Source of the DNA: Sphingobacterium lactis | GTDB taxonomy: Bacteria; Bacteroidota; Bacteroidia; Sphingobacteriales; Sphingobacteriaceae | Direction of reading: 5' to 3' | DNA length: 64,000 bases | NCBI RefSeq assembly: GCF_011046555.1 | Contig: NZ_CP049246.1 | Span: forward strand, 806,001 to 870,000 | Shown here: positions 8,478 to 16,976 of the stretch, piece after piece | Layout of the letters: every line of letters starts with the position of its first letter | How positions within the stretch are numbered: position 1 is the first letter of the stretch | Notes under the pieces: generated by a model | What the model was told of the DNA's origin: nothing | Databases searched by the model: none | What the model saw: the letters and a program-made list of their open reading frames with translations, nothing else | Position numbers and translations under genes: made by a program

Positions 8478-9557
8478 CTATTTTACGAAAGGAGGTTTTT
8501 TAACAACCGCTTTGATTGGCGTGTTACGGATAGAGACAAAGATCTCTGTGCCCTCTTTAGCGAAAGCGGTATCCACATAACCCAAACCAATGGATTTCTT
8601 TAAGGATGGCGACTGTGTACCGGAAGTCACACGACCGATCTTGTTTCCTTCAGCATCTACGATTTCATAATCGTGACGAGGAATACCTCTGTCGATCATT
8701 TCAAATCCTACCAATTTCTGGGAAACACCTTGCTCCTTTTCAGCTTTTAGGTTTTCCGAGTTCACAAAATCCTTCGTGAATTTTGTTACCCATCCCAAAC
8801 CTGCTGCCAATGGTGAGGTGGTATCGTCGATGTCGTTTCCATATAGACAGAATCCCATTTCTAAGCGTAAGGTATCACGTGCGCCCAAACCGATCGGCTT
8901 GATGCCATATGCTTTACCCGCTTCCATGATGGCATTCCATACTTGTTCTGCATGTTCATTGGCTACATAGATTTCAAAACCTCCAGCACCGGTGTAACCC
9001 GTTGCGGAAACCAATACGTTTTCCACGCCGGCAAAAACACCTTTCTGGAACGTGTAGTATTCCATCGGTGCGAGTTCGATATCGGTTAATTGCTGCAACG
9101 CATCAGCCGCTTTAGGCCCTTGGATCGCGAATAGGGATGTTTCATCGGAAATGTCCTTCATCTCTACACCTTCGGTGTTGAACTTGCTGATCCAGTTCCA
9201 GTCTTTTTCAATGTTCGACGCATTCACGACCAATAGGTAAGTGGTATCGTCGATCTTGTAGGTCAAGAAGTCATCCACGATACCTCCGTCTTCGTTCGGA
9301 AGGTAACCGTATTGTACTTTGCCATCGTATAGTTTTGAAGCATCGTTTGAGGATACTTTTTGAATCAAATCCAAGGCCTTCTCTCCTTTTAGGATGAATT
9401 CGCCCATGTGGCTTACATCAAACATACCAACGCCAGTACGCACTGTCTCGTGTTCGTCGTTGATACCCGAATATTGAACAGGCATATTGAAGCCAGCAAA
9501 AGGAACCATTTTCGCTCCTAAGGCAATGTGAACGTTTGTTAACGCAGTATTTTTCAT
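8478..9557 (-). CDS. gcvT: Glycine cleavage system T protein (aminomethyltransferase)
   Basis: A 359-residue T-protein, which takes the aminomethyl group from lipoylated H-protein and transfers the one-carbon unit to tetrahydrofolate, releasing ammonia. Visible hallmarks: [16 protein letters not shown] near the N-terminus, [12 protein letters not shown], the folate-site segment [34 protein letters not shown], and the C-terminal barrel with [21 protein letters not shown]. Full length. Its partner gcvP is 12 kb away in this window; gcvH is not in the window. Transcribed alone from a promoter abutting a repeat array. Confidence 0.97.
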   Translation of the reverse strand: MKNTALTNVHIALGAKMVPFAGFNMPVQYSGINDEHETVRTGVGMFDVSHMGEFILKGEKALDLIQKVSSNDASKLYDGKVQYGYLPNEDGGIVDDFLTYKIDDTTYLLVVNASNIEKDWNWISKFNTEGVEMKDISDETSLFAIQGPKAADALQQLTDIELAPMEYYTFQKGVFAGVENVLVSATGYTGAGGFEIYVANEHAEQVWNAIMEAGKAYGIKPIGLGARDTLRLEMGFCLYGNDIDDTTSPLAAGLGWVTKFTKDFVNSENLKAEKEQGVSQKLVGFEMIDRGIPRHDYEIVDAEGNKIGRVTSGTQSPSLKKSIGLGYVDTAFAKEGTEIFVSIRNTPIKAVVKKPPFVK

Positions 9558-9584
9558 GTTATTGGAATGAGTTTATATTTTCCA

Positions 9585-9592
9585 CAAAAGTA
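9585..9592 (-). promoter_or_regulatory. -7 box of the gcvT promoter
   Basis: Read on the minus strand this is TACTTTTG, an exact TAnnTTTG, 27 bases before the gcvT ATG. Any -33 contact would fall inside the repeat array that starts at 9599. Confidence 0.6.
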
Positions 9593-9598
9593 GCAAAT

Positions 9599-9838
9599 AG
9601 ATATGAGATATGAGATGTGAGATTTGAGATAGAAAGGTTAAAATGGAAGATCAGACAGATTTTGGGAGATGATATACGTATGCAGGAAATTTTATTAGAC
9701 GGGATAATACTCTTACCATCTCATATCTCAATACTCACATCTCAAATCTCAGCCTCAATACTCACATCTCACATCTCAGCCTCAAACAAGCTAACAGCCT
9801 TACTATCTCAAATCTCAATACTCACATCTCACATCTAA
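9599..9838. repeat. Heptad-repeat array with inverted arms (gagatatgagat / atctcacatctc)
   Basis: Forward units at 9599-9637 (AGATATGAGATATGAGATGT..., ending GATAGAAAGG) and reverse-complement units at 9718-9838 (ATCTCATATCTCAATACTCA...). The inverted arms could form a long cruciform or RNA hairpin. The right arm runs into the 3' end of truC. A 73-codon open frame inside the array is repeat-derived and not supported. Confidence 0.8.
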
Positions 9839-10510
9839 AGAAGCTATGTTTAGCGCCCTCTTAAACTCGGGTTGGAGTTGGGCTTCGATAAAGATTGTTT
9901 CTTTTGTTCTGGGATGTTGAAATTTGATGTTCTTGGCGTGGAGCAGCATGGTATCGTGCTGGAATGTTTCTTTCCAGAGCTTGTTCTGTTTATTGCAGCC
10001 GTGGGGCCTATCCCCGATGATGGGATGGAAAATATGGGCAAAATGCCTTCTGATCTGGTGCATTCGGCCGGTTTGCGGTCTTGCCGATACAAGGGCATAG
10101 CGGGAAGTCGGGAATTTGCCGAAGGGCAGGTCTATTTCCGAAAGTGCTATGGTGGTATAATGGGTGAGTGCGTCCTGGAGGGTTCCGTTTTCCTTTTTCA
10201 AGGGATAGTCAATGGTGCCTGCAGGTTCGGTATGTCCGCGCAGGAGCGCCAGGTATTCCTTTTCGATTCGATTTTCCGCAAATGCTGTTTGGATTAGGGA
10301 ATCCATCTCCTTGTTCAGGGAGAAAAGAAGTACACCGCCTGTCTTGCGGTCGATGCGGTGCGCCGGGTAGACCGGTTGTCCGATCTGATCGCGAAGCAAC
10401 TGAAGGGCGAACTCCGCAGTGTCCGCAGCAATGGAAGATCGGTGGACCAATAGCCCATGGGGCTTGTTGATCGCTATCAGATCCGCGTCCCGATAAATGA
10501 TCTCCAGCAT
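9815..10510 (-). CDS. truC: TruC-like tRNA pseudouridine synthase (RluA family)
   Basis: A 231-residue RluA-type pseudouridine synthase most like TruC, which modifies U65 in tRNAs. The catalytic aspartate is Asp54 in AHRIDRKTGGVLLF; other TruC-like stretches are AINKPHGLLVHRS, PTSRYALVSARPQTGRMHQIRRHFAHIFHPIIGD and LLHAKNIKFQHP. There is no S4 domain, as expected. The final residues (about SLDVRCEY) are translated from the neighbouring heptad-repeat array, so the native C-terminus has been replaced or extended. It begins with a TAATG overlap to the upstream DUF4359 gene. Confidence 0.88.
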   Translation of the reverse strand: MLEIIYRDADLIAINKPHGLLVHRSSIAADTAEFALQLLRDQIGQPVYPAHRIDRKTGGVLLFSLNKEMDSLIQTAFAENRIEKEYLALLRGHTEPAGTIDYPLKKENGTLQDALTHYTTIALSEIDLPFGKFPTSRYALVSARPQTGRMHQIRRHFAHIFHPIIGDRPHGCNKQNKLWKETFQHDTMLLHAKNIKFQHPRTKETIFIEAQLQPEFKRALNIASLDVRCEY

Positions 10511-10878
10511 TATTGATTCTTTAATGCCTCGATCAGGACTTCTGCCTTCTCATCCAACTTCGGACTGATCCATACCTTTCCGAAAGCACCGCCACCAATG
10601 ATATATTTCTCGCCGTTCCAGGAAATCTTCGTCAGGGAGAACAGGTAGTAGTTGTTGGTATAGGTATAGCTGTTCACAAATTCGCGAACCACCTGGTCGC
10701 CAAAGAGCATCATACCGAAATCGACGGCATCTTTATGTTCGTAATTCAGCTGTTTCTTCAATATATCTTTGGCCTTCACGGTCAGGGCCTGCTCAATTTT
10801 CTCCTTCGGTGGGTTGGTGAATACGGCAATCAATAAGATGGCGATCCCCAACAATGCAAATATTCTGGTCTTGCTCAT
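10510..10878 (-). CDS. DUF4359-like small exported or membrane-anchored protein
   Basis: A 122-residue protein with one N-terminal hydrophobic stretch (IFALLGIAILLIAVFTNP), then a soluble, presumably periplasmic part. TNPPKEKIEQAL just after the membrane segment and the closing G-G-G-A-F-G-K-V-W resemble the DUF4359 family, whose function is unknown. Its stop and the truC start share one base (TAATG), so the two are co-translated. The promoter box lies only 5 bases before its ATG. Confidence 0.6.
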   Translation of the reverse strand: MSKTRIFALLGIAILLIAVFTNPPKEKIEQALTVKAKDILKKQLNYEHKDAVDFGMMLFGDQVVREFVNSYTYTNNYYLFSLTKISWNGEKYIIGGGAFGKVWISPKLDEKAEVLIEALKNQ

Positions 10879-10883
10879 GGGTA

Positions 10884-10891
10884 CAAAAGTA
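10884..10891 (-). promoter_or_regulatory. -7 box directly before the DUF4359-truC operon
   Basis: TACTTTTG on the minus strand, exact TAnnTTTG, with only 5 bases to the ATG. A transcript starting at the normal distance would have almost no leader. Confidence 0.55.
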
Positions 10892-10913
10892 GCTTAATTT
10901 CAGGAAATCCAGA

Positions 10914-11393
10914 TTAGAATATCCACTCAAACAAGGAAACGGTTAGGTAGTACATCAAATAGATGAACAGTACCATCAGGATAAACAGGATGATTCCAAA
11001 GGTAATCAACATGCGCTTTGCACTGCCCTGATGCTTGTTTTCGTAATAATGCTCCTGCAAGAGCTTAATGTTCTTTTCGTTGGCCTTGTTAAAGAAGTCA
11101 AAGACATTACCAATCAGGGGTATAGACCCAACTAAAGCATCCCATGTCACATTCCAGAGCATCTTGACGGCCAGCTTGCTGCTGGCGCCATTGCGGTACA
11201 TCACGATGACCAGGATCAGGGAAATGGTCAACGTCGCGATCTGCCCGGCAAAGGGAATGAAGTTCAGGAGCGGGTCCAAACCGAATTTGAAATTTCCGAT
11301 ACGGAAACGACTATCCATTAAAACGGATAGTCGCTTTACCCAAGAGAAATCCTTGTCTATTTTCTCCAGGTTATAATGTTCTTGACGTGGCAT
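10914..11393 (-). CDS. DUF4112 family membrane protein
   Basis: A 159-residue protein. The DUF4112 pattern is clear: LMDSRFRIGNFKFGLDPLLNFIPFAGQ, then a hydrophobic segment (ATLTISLILVIVMYRNGAS), WNVTWDALVGSIPLIGNVFDFFNKANEKN, and a final membrane segment (ITFGIILFILMVLFIYLMYY). Function of the family is unknown. It is followed after 1 base by the SIMPL-domain gene upstream in transcription order (11395), so the two are likely one unit. Confidence 0.8.
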   Translation of the reverse strand: MPRQEHYNLEKIDKDFSWVKRLSVLMDSRFRIGNFKFGLDPLLNFIPFAGQIATLTISLILVIVMYRNGASSKLAVKMLWNVTWDALVGSIPLIGNVFDFFNKANEKNIKLLQEHYYENKHQGSAKRMLITFGIILFILMVLFIYLMYYLTVSLFEWIF

Positions 11394-11394
11394 G

Positions 11395-12120
11395 TTACTT
11401 TAATTCAAAAACAGCATCAATGTTGCAGGTCAATTTGATCGGACGAACCTCCAATTCCGGACCTTGGGCCGAGCCATCTTCCAAAACGGCATTTGCAGAT
11501 TTCATGGCATACATACGCGGTTGTGGCGCAATGTCATTCCAGTTCAGGCTGGAGTTATCATTGATCATCAGCACCTTCCCTACGCTCTCGCCATCCGCTG
11601 CTGCCAGGATATCCGCATTGGTACGTGCATCCTTAACGGCCGCCGTCTTCAATTCCTTTTCAATCTCGCGCTTCTGGCTATGGTCGTATCCATTGATCGA
11701 CGTGCTCTGGATTCCGCGTGGGTCCACTTCTTCCAACATCGGGTTCAGTTTCTTCAGGTCGGTCACCTTGATGCGGTATTGACGGGACTGCATGATCTCG
11801 TTTGTTTTTTTCTTGTCTACGGTGTTGTAGCTATAGATGTTCTGGATGGTAAAGTCCTCCTTGCGCACGCCGTTTTTCATGGCTGCATCAAAAAGCTGCT
11901 TTTCCAACTGTTCGATCTGCACCTTCTTCTTTGTATTCCCGTCTTGGTAATATTCCTTTAGGGACACAGAAAGATAGATGATATCCGGTGTAACCTCTTT
12001 TTCCGCATATCCGCGGGTTGCTACTCTCCTGCTGTTTTCCATTGTATTTGTCTGTGCGCTTGCTGTCGAAATCAATCCAACCAAGGCCGCTAGTACCATT
12101 AATTTTTTCATATGTTTCAT
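11395..12120 (-). CDS. Secreted SIMPL-domain (DUF541) protein
   Basis: A 241-residue exported protein. I place the start at the ATG at 12120 (MKHMKKLMVLAALVGL), because residues upstream of it in the same frame do not look like a signal peptide; 12111 (MKKLMV) is the alternative. The signal peptide ends near STASAQ. The mature part is the SIMPL/DUF541 fold (RRVATRGYAEKEVTPDIIYLSVSL ... KDARTNADILAAADG), like BP26/OMP28-type periplasmic proteins. Role unknown; some members form channel-like oligomers. Confidence 0.82.
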   Translation of the reverse strand: MKHMKKLMVLAALVGLISTASAQTNTMENSRRVATRGYAEKEVTPDIIYLSVSLKEYYQDGNTKKKVQIEQLEKQLFDAAMKNGVRKEDFTIQNIYSYNTVDKKKTNEIMQSRQYRIKVTDLKKLNPMLEEVDPRGIQSTSINGYDHSQKREIEKELKTAAVKDARTNADILAAADGESVGKVLMINDNSSLNWNDIAPQPRMYAMKSANAVLEDGSAQGPELEVRPIKLTCNIDAVFELK

Positions 12121-12239
12121 AAATAATGTAGGACAGGGCAAAAACCCTTCCAAATAAATATTACTGAATAGACATAGCGATTTAAAAAATGTTTAATGAA
12201 ATTATAAACTAAAATTTACAGGTATTAAAAAAATAATGA

Positions 12240-12247
12240 TACCTTTA
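12240..12247 (+). promoter_or_regulatory. Probable -7 box of the cold-shock gene
   Basis: TACCTTTA, one mismatch to TAnnTTTG, 23 bases before the ATG of the cold-shock gene. No good TTG partner is seen in the A-rich sequence upstream. Confidence 0.4.
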
Positions 12248-12270
12248 GGAAAACATTAGTTAATATTATT

Positions 12271-12462
12271 ATGCAAGAAGGAGTAGTAAAATTCTTTAAT
12301 GAAGCCAAAGGTTTCGGTTTCATCATTCCAAATTCCGGCGAGAGCGAAATCTTCGTTCACGTTTCAGGTTTAGTAGACAAAGTACGCGAAAATGATCATG
12401 TATCTTACGAAGTACAACAAGGACGTAAAGGTCTTAACGCGGTAAATGTAAAGCTTATCTAA
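12271..12462 (+). CDS. Cold-shock domain protein (CspA family)
   Basis: A 63-residue single cold-shock domain that binds single-stranded RNA or DNA. RNP1 is visible as AKGFGFIIP (about 13-21) and RNP2 as IFVHVSGL (about 27-34); the fold begins with the standard EGVVKFFNEAKG. Slightly shorter than E. coli CspA, normal for Bacteroidota. It stands alone with its own terminator and is divergent from the SIMPL gene. Confidence 0.95.
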   Translation: MQEGVVKFFNEAKGFGFIIPNSGESEIFVHVSGLVDKVRENDHVSYEVQQGRKGLNAVNVKLI

Positions 12463-12492
12463 GATTAGGTTACGATATATATTTATTGTGGA

Positions 12493-12525
12493 AAACCCGT
12501 TGCATCATACGCAACGGGTTTTTTA
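12493..12525 (+). terminator. Intrinsic terminator of the cold-shock gene
   Basis: AAACCCGTTGC pairs with GCAACGGGTTT around a 7-base loop, followed by a U-run. Confidence 0.9.
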
Positions 12526-12574
12526 TTGCCCAATTTATGCGTTCAGGATAGCAACCGTATTGGTTGGAGGGGAC

Positions 12575-13294
12575 TTAATTTCCGAAAATTTCCTCGAGAA
12601 TAAAGAGGGAATTGATTTCCCCAAAGTTTTCGGTATGCAGGCGGTAATAATCTACGAGTTTCTGCAGGAGATAAGACCGGTCCTCCCTGCTCAGCCGGAT
12701 ATCCTTGCTGTTGGAGAAGCTTGCGCGTAGGATCTGGCGCAGATACCCACTGTAGGGCTCCTGCAGGGTGTAGGTATGGGCCGGCAGCAAACTGCTGAAC
12801 TGCCCCTCAACCAAGTCAAAATAAGCCTGTTCTGTTACAATTGGCCGAAAACCTAAATAATGGCTTAGTTTGGCCAGAAAGACCAAATGGTAATTGGCCA
12901 GGCCTTCATCGGTTTCATCGAGCCAACTGATGGCGCTTTCCAGGAAATGGAAAAGCTGCGGCTCGGGATGTTGATGGCGAAGAACCTTATAAAGTACTTC
13001 GTTCAAGAAGATGGCGATGGAACTCTTGACAATATCCAAGGGGATGCTTTTCAATACAGGGGTCTGCTGCGCTTCCTTGATCCGCTGCAGGTTGTTGTTT
13101 TCCTTGTTGTACACCACCAGCTCCAAGAGATGGAAAGGTTGCAACATATTCGTGGAAATCTTGGCCTTTGGTTTCCGGGCGCCATTGATCAGGTAGGATT
13201 GTAGGCCAAGGGCTTCGGTATAGATTTGTGCAACCACACTACTTTCCGAATAATTCGTCAGTTTCAGGGTAATGCCCTTGGTTCGTTGTAACAT
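12575..13294 (-). CDS. recO: DNA repair protein RecO
   Basis: A 239-residue RecO, which with RecR loads RecA at gaps and anneals single strands. The N-terminal OB fold is visible (TKGITLKLTNYSESSVVAQIYTEALGLQSYLINGARK), followed by the helical C-domain (LFHFLESAISWLDE ... LVFLAKLSHYLGFRPIV). The zinc cysteines of some RecO proteins are not present here, as in many Bacteroidota. The gene for a 75-residue membrane protein ends 3 bases before its start, so the two are in tandem. Confidence 0.92.
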   Translation of the reverse strand: MLQRTKGITLKLTNYSESSVVAQIYTEALGLQSYLINGARKPKAKISTNMLQPFHLLELVVYNKENNNLQRIKEAQQTPVLKSIPLDIVKSSIAIFLNEVLYKVLRHQHPEPQLFHFLESAISWLDETDEGLANYHLVFLAKLSHYLGFRPIVTEQAYFDLVEGQFSSLLPAHTYTLQEPYSGYLRQILRASFSNSKDIRLSREDRSYLLQKLVDYYRLHTENFGEINSLFILEEIFGN

Positions 13295-13297
13295 CCC

Positions 13298-13525
13298 CTA
13301 CTTCTCCTTCTGATCCGATTTGCGGTTCTCCATGATGGTGTCGCGGTCGATCTTCCGGAACATCCGGTAAACAAGCGTAATGAAGCCGAAACCGAACAAA
13401 ATCACACCTACAGACAGCAGGACCTTGTACCAATTGTTTTCCGGACCCATGATCTGAAGACCATAATATAGACAGGCAATACCTGCTATGGTAAACCCTA
13501 ATCCTTTGAGTAAATATCTGTTCAT
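13298..13525 (-). CDS. Small membrane protein, two predicted membrane segments
   Basis: A 75-residue protein with hydrophobic stretches at about 6-26 and 33-54 and a charged C-terminal tail (RMFRKIDRDTIMENRKSDQKEK). Unknown family. Placed immediately upstream of recO (3-base gap) and divergent from the ribosomal protein cluster; membership in an operon with recO is likely but a functional tie is not evident. Confidence 0.65.
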   Translation of the reverse strand: MNRYLLKGLGFTIAGIACLYYGLQIMGPENNWYKVLLSVGVILFGFGFITLVYRMFRKIDRDTIMENRKSDQKEK

Positions 13526-13731
13526 TGTGAATTGTTGAAAACTATTGTTGGCCCACTTTTAAAATATAATGCAAAATACAGTATTTTTGTTGACTTCTAC
13601 CCTCCTAACAGATTATTTTAAAATAATTCGAGATTTATTATTGTATTTCCCAAAAGAAATATAGATATTTGCACACTCGTTTCTAAGGGAACGTTTTAAT
13701 ATTTTAAGAACAACAATAAAAATCGAATATC

Positions 13732-13965
13732 ATGTCAAGAATTTGTGATTTAACAGGCAAGACGGCATTAAAAGGAAATAACGTATCTCACTCGAACGTT
13801 AAAACAAAACGTAAATTCTATCCTAATTTACAGACTAAGCGTTTTTATATCCCTGAAGAAGATCGTTGGATTACGTTGAAAGTATCTACTTCAGCTATCA
13901 AAACTATTAACAAGAACGGTATTACCGCTTCTATCGAGAAGTTCATTAAAAAAGGTCATATTTAA
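13732..13965 (+). CDS. rpmB: 50S ribosomal protein L28
   Basis: A 77-residue L28, beginning MSRICDLTGKTALKGNNVSHSN, then KTKRKFYPNLQTKRFYIPEE and the usual VSTSAIKTINKNG. It is the first gene of the conserved Bacteroidota set L28-L33-DUF4295-FtsY-RimO. Only one cysteine (Cys5) is present in the place of the zinc motif, so this is a C-minus type. Confidence 0.97.
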   Translation: MSRICDLTGKTALKGNNVSHSNVKTKRKFYPNLQTKRFYIPEEDRWITLKVSTSAIKTINKNGITASIEKFIKKGHI

Positions 13966-14039
13966 TAGATAGCGCCTGTTTTAATCAGCAATAACTAGAA
14001 TCATGAAATTCACCCGTGAGGGTATAAATAAGTAAGGCA

Positions 14040-14222
14040 ATGGCAAAAAAAGGAAATAGAGTACAAGTAATCTTAGAATGTACTGAGCACAAAGAAAGTG
14101 GTCTTCCAGGAATGTCTCGTTACATTACCACAAAGAACAAAAAGAACACTACAGAACGTTTGGAGTTGAAAAAATTCAACCCAGTATTGAGAAAAGTAAC
14201 CGTTCATAAAGAAATTAAGTAA
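14040..14222 (+). CDS. rpmG: 50S ribosomal protein L33
   Basis: A 60-residue L33 ([18 protein letters not shown] ... [22 protein letters not shown]). Of the zinc-site cysteines only the first (Cys14) remains, so it is a non-zinc L33, in agreement with the C-minus L28 next door. It sits 74 bases after rpmB and 43 bases before the DUF4295 gene. Confidence 0.97.
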   Translation: MAKKGNRVQVILECTEHKESGLPGMSRYITTKNKKNTTERLELKKFNPVLRKVTVHKEIK

Positions 14223-14265
14223 TCAACATTTGAATCGCACGATTCAGTATTAAAAATATTATACC

Positions 14266-14427
14266 ATGGCAAAGAAAGCAGTTGCATCATTACAAAAAGG
14301 TGGTGGTAAAGAGTTTACTAAAGTTGTTATCACAGCTAAATCTGCAAAAACTGGAGCTTATACTTTCAAAGAAAGTATGGTACACAATGACAAAGTAAAA
14401 GAGGTTGTTGCTGCGGCTTCAAAATAA
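14266..14427 (+). CDS. DUF4295 small basic protein
   Basis: A 53-residue protein read directly from the sequence: it begins MAKKAVASLQKGGGKEF and ends KVKEVVAAASK. DUF4295 proteins are found in Bacteroidota immediately after rpmG and are thought to be ribosome-associated because of this fixed position and their basic composition; that role is inference. Start ATG at 14266, preceded by an A/T-rich leader with no Shine-Dalgarno sequence. Confidence 0.9.
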   Translation: MAKKAVASLQKGGGKEFTKVVITAKSAKTGAYTFKESMVHNDKVKEVVAAASK

Positions 14428-14477
14428 GCAGTAAGATATTCCTTTTTTTAAAGTTTTTCTTTAAAAATCTTAGAAAT

Positions 14478-14510
14478 AGCCGTTTTGGTAACTCCAAAAG
14501 GGCTTTTTTA
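14478..14510 (+). terminator. Terminator after the L28-L33-DUF4295 group
   Basis: AGCCGTTTTGG pairs with CCAAAAGGGCT around a short loop, followed by TTTTTT. It separates the ribosomal trio from ftsY. Confidence 0.75.
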
Positions 14511-14571
14511 GTATGCTCTATTTCAGTATATTTGGTTCATTTTCAAGTCCAATAGCTATAACACGTCCAAG

Positions 14572-15534
14572 ATGGGATTATTTGATTTTTTTAAAAAGAA
14601 GCAGGAGACACCAGAAGCTCAAGAAGCACTGGATAAGGGATTAGAGAAGACCAAAGAAGGTTTTTTCTCCAAGATAACCAAGGCCGTTGTAGGGAAATCG
14701 ACCATAGATGACGATGTCCTGGACAATTTGGAAGAGGTGTTGGTGACTTCCGATGTCGGTGTTACCACGACCCTGAAGATTGTGGAGCGTATCCAGAAGC
14801 GCGCTGCACAGGATAAATACGTCACAACCGATGACCTGAACAGGTTATTGAAGGATGAGATTCAGGGGTTATTGGCGGAAAACAACAGCAATGATTTCGA
14901 GAGTTTCGAATACGGAAACCAAAAACCATACGTCATTATGGTGGTGGGAGTGAACGGAGTAGGGAAGACCACAACGATCGGAAAGCTGGCCCATCAATTG
15001 AAGGAAGCTGGCAACAAGGTCGTGCTGGGTGCTGCCGATACCTTCCGTGCCGCTGCTGTGGATCAGATCCAGCTATGGGGTGAGCGCGTCGGCGTTCGTG
15101 TCGTGGCTCAGCCAATGGGTTCGGACCCTGCGTCCGTAGCCTATGATACGGTGAAATCTGCCGTAGCCAATGGCGATGATGTAGCGATTATCGATACGGC
15201 TGGACGATTACACAACAAAGTCGGCCTGATGAATGAGTTGACCAAGATCAAGAACGTGATGCAGAAGGTGATCCCGGATGCACCACACGAAATATTATTG
15301 GTGCTGGATGCATCGACTGGCCAGAATGCCATCGAACAGGCCACCCAATTTACACAAGCAACAGACGTGAATGCCTTGGCATTGACAAAACTCGATGGAA
15401 CTGCCAAAGGCGGCGTGGTCATCGGGATATCCGATCAGTTTAAGATCCCTGTTAAATACATTGGGGTGGGCGAGAAGATTGGTGATTTACAGTTATTTAA
15501 CAAAAAAGACTTCGTAGACTCGCTATTTAAGTAG
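14572..15534 (+). CDS. ftsY: Signal recognition particle receptor FtsY
   Basis: A 320-residue SRP-receptor GTPase that docks ribosome-nascent chains to the translocon. The N domain covers about residues 25-105; the G domain has the P-loop GVNGVGKTT (126-134), GAADTFRAAAVDQ, DTAGRLHNK (about 208) and TKLDGTAKGG (about 272). The acidic A domain is reduced to a short N-terminal amphipathic piece (MGLFDFFKKKQETPE), normal for the phylum. rimO follows after 13 bases. Confidence 0.97.
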   Translation: MGLFDFFKKKQETPEAQEALDKGLEKTKEGFFSKITKAVVGKSTIDDDVLDNLEEVLVTSDVGVTTTLKIVERIQKRAAQDKYVTTDDLNRLLKDEIQGLLAENNSNDFESFEYGNQKPYVIMVVGVNGVGKTTTIGKLAHQLKEAGNKVVLGAADTFRAAAVDQIQLWGERVGVRVVAQPMGSDPASVAYDTVKSAVANGDDVAIIDTAGRLHNKVGLMNELTKIKNVMQKVIPDAPHEILLVLDASTGQNAIEQATQFTQATDVNALALTKLDGTAKGGVVIGISDQFKIPVKYIGVGEKIGDLQLFNKKDFVDSLFK

Positions 15535-15547
15535 GTCTACTCATACT

Positions 15548-16882
15548 ATGAAGACGAAACAAGCAAAATCAAGCCCGGTGCTTACAAAACCGCGTGTGAA
15601 CGTGGTTACCCTGGGCTGCTCGAAGAATATCCACGATAGTGAGGTGCTGATGGGCCAATTGAAAGGCAATCAGATGGAAGTGGTACATGAAGCTTCCAAT
15701 ATCCAAGCGAATGACATCGTGGTCATCAATACCTGTGGGTTCATTGACAATGCGAAGCAGGAATCCATTGATACCATTCTCCAGTTCTCCGACCTGAAAG
15801 AACAGGGCAAAGTGAATAAGGTAATCGTTACGGGGTGTCTTTCCGAGCGCTATAAGCCAGAATTACAGGACGAGATCCCGAATGTAGATGCCTTTTTCGG
15901 TACCAACGACCTTCCGGATCTGTTGTCCACCATCGGCGCAGACTACCGTCATGAATTGCTGGGTGAACGTCTATTGACCACACCTTCACATTTCTCATAT
16001 TTCAAGATTGCCGAGGGTTGCAATAGACCATGTTCCTTCTGTGCCATTCCTTTGATGCGCGGAAAGCATGTGTCTAAATCAATCGATGACCTGGTTAAAG
16101 AGGCTAAATTTTTAGCTTCCAATGGAACGAAAGAATTGATCTTGATCGCGCAGGATCTGACTTATTATGGATTGGATATCTACGGTAAGCGTAATCTTTC
16201 CGATTTGATGCGTCATCTATCCGATGTGGATGGCATTGAATGGATTCGCCTGCAATATGCTTATCCTTCGGGATTCCCAATGGATATCCTGGATGCGATG
16301 AACGAGCGCTCCAATATCTGTAACTACTTGGATATGCCGTTGCAGCACATTTCTGACCGCATGCTTACCTCTATGCGTCGCGGTACCAGCAAGCAGAAGC
16401 AAATCGACCTGGTGAACAAGATCCGCGATAAAGTGCCCGATATCGCACTTCGCACGACCTTGATCTGTGGCTACCCCGGAGAAACCGAAGCGGACTTCCA
16501 GGAAATGTTGGAATGGGTGGAAGAAACCCGTTTCGATCGCTTGGGCTGTTTCACCTACTCCCACGAGGAAAAGACCCATGCCCATAATCTGGAAGATGAT
16601 GTGCCAGAGGAAGTGAAACAAGATCGCGTAGATCAGATCATGGAAGTTCAGCAGGGTATTTCCTACGACATCAACCAAGAAAAGATCGGCAATACCTACA
16701 AGGTGTTGGTGGATCGGGTTGATGGTGATTATTTTATCGGTAGAACGGAATATGACTCACCGGAAGTTGACAATGAAGTGGTGCTGGATGCCAAAACGGA
16801 CTATGCCCGTATCGGGGATTTCGTACAGGTGAAAGTGGATCGGGCAGAGGACTTCGATCTTTACGGCCATATTGTCAAATAA
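15548..16882 (+). CDS. rimO: Ribosomal protein S12 methylthiotransferase RimO
   Basis: A 444-residue radical SAM enzyme that adds a methylthio group to an aspartate of ribosomal protein S12. The N-terminal methylthiotransferase domain has VVTLGCSKNIHDSEVLMGQL with two of its cluster cysteines here and the third in VTGCLSERYK; the radical SAM cluster is Cys158-x3-Cys162-x2-Cys165 in EGCNRPCSFCAIP; a TRAM domain closes the protein (about 380-444). RimO rather than MiaB is indicated by LGCSKN and by the ribosomal-gene context. Confidence 0.96.
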   Translation: MKTKQAKSSPVLTKPRVNVVTLGCSKNIHDSEVLMGQLKGNQMEVVHEASNIQANDIVVINTCGFIDNAKQESIDTILQFSDLKEQGKVNKVIVTGCLSERYKPELQDEIPNVDAFFGTNDLPDLLSTIGADYRHELLGERLLTTPSHFSYFKIAEGCNRPCSFCAIPLMRGKHVSKSIDDLVKEAKFLASNGTKELILIAQDLTYYGLDIYGKRNLSDLMRHLSDVDGIEWIRLQYAYPSGFPMDILDAMNERSNICNYLDMPLQHISDRMLTSMRRGTSKQKQIDLVNKIRDKVPDIALRTTLICGYPGETEADFQEMLEWVEETRFDRLGCFTYSHEEKTHAHNLEDDVPEEVKQDRVDQIMEVQQGISYDINQEKIGNTYKVLVDRVDGDYFIGRTEYDSPEVDNEVVLDAKTDYARIGDFVQVKVDRAEDFDLYGHIVK

Positions 16883-16976
16883 CTGAAAGTTTTGGGGCTT
16901 TCATCCGTCCTTGTGATAAATTTTTGTAATTTGTACCTTATAGCCTTGTACATTTGTAAAAGTTTAAAAGAGGTAG

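Noticed and set aside
9617..9838. 73-codon open frame
   Set aside because: Lies entirely in the heptad-repeat array; its residues are repeats of S-H-I-S/I-L-T-S-Q, not a protein.
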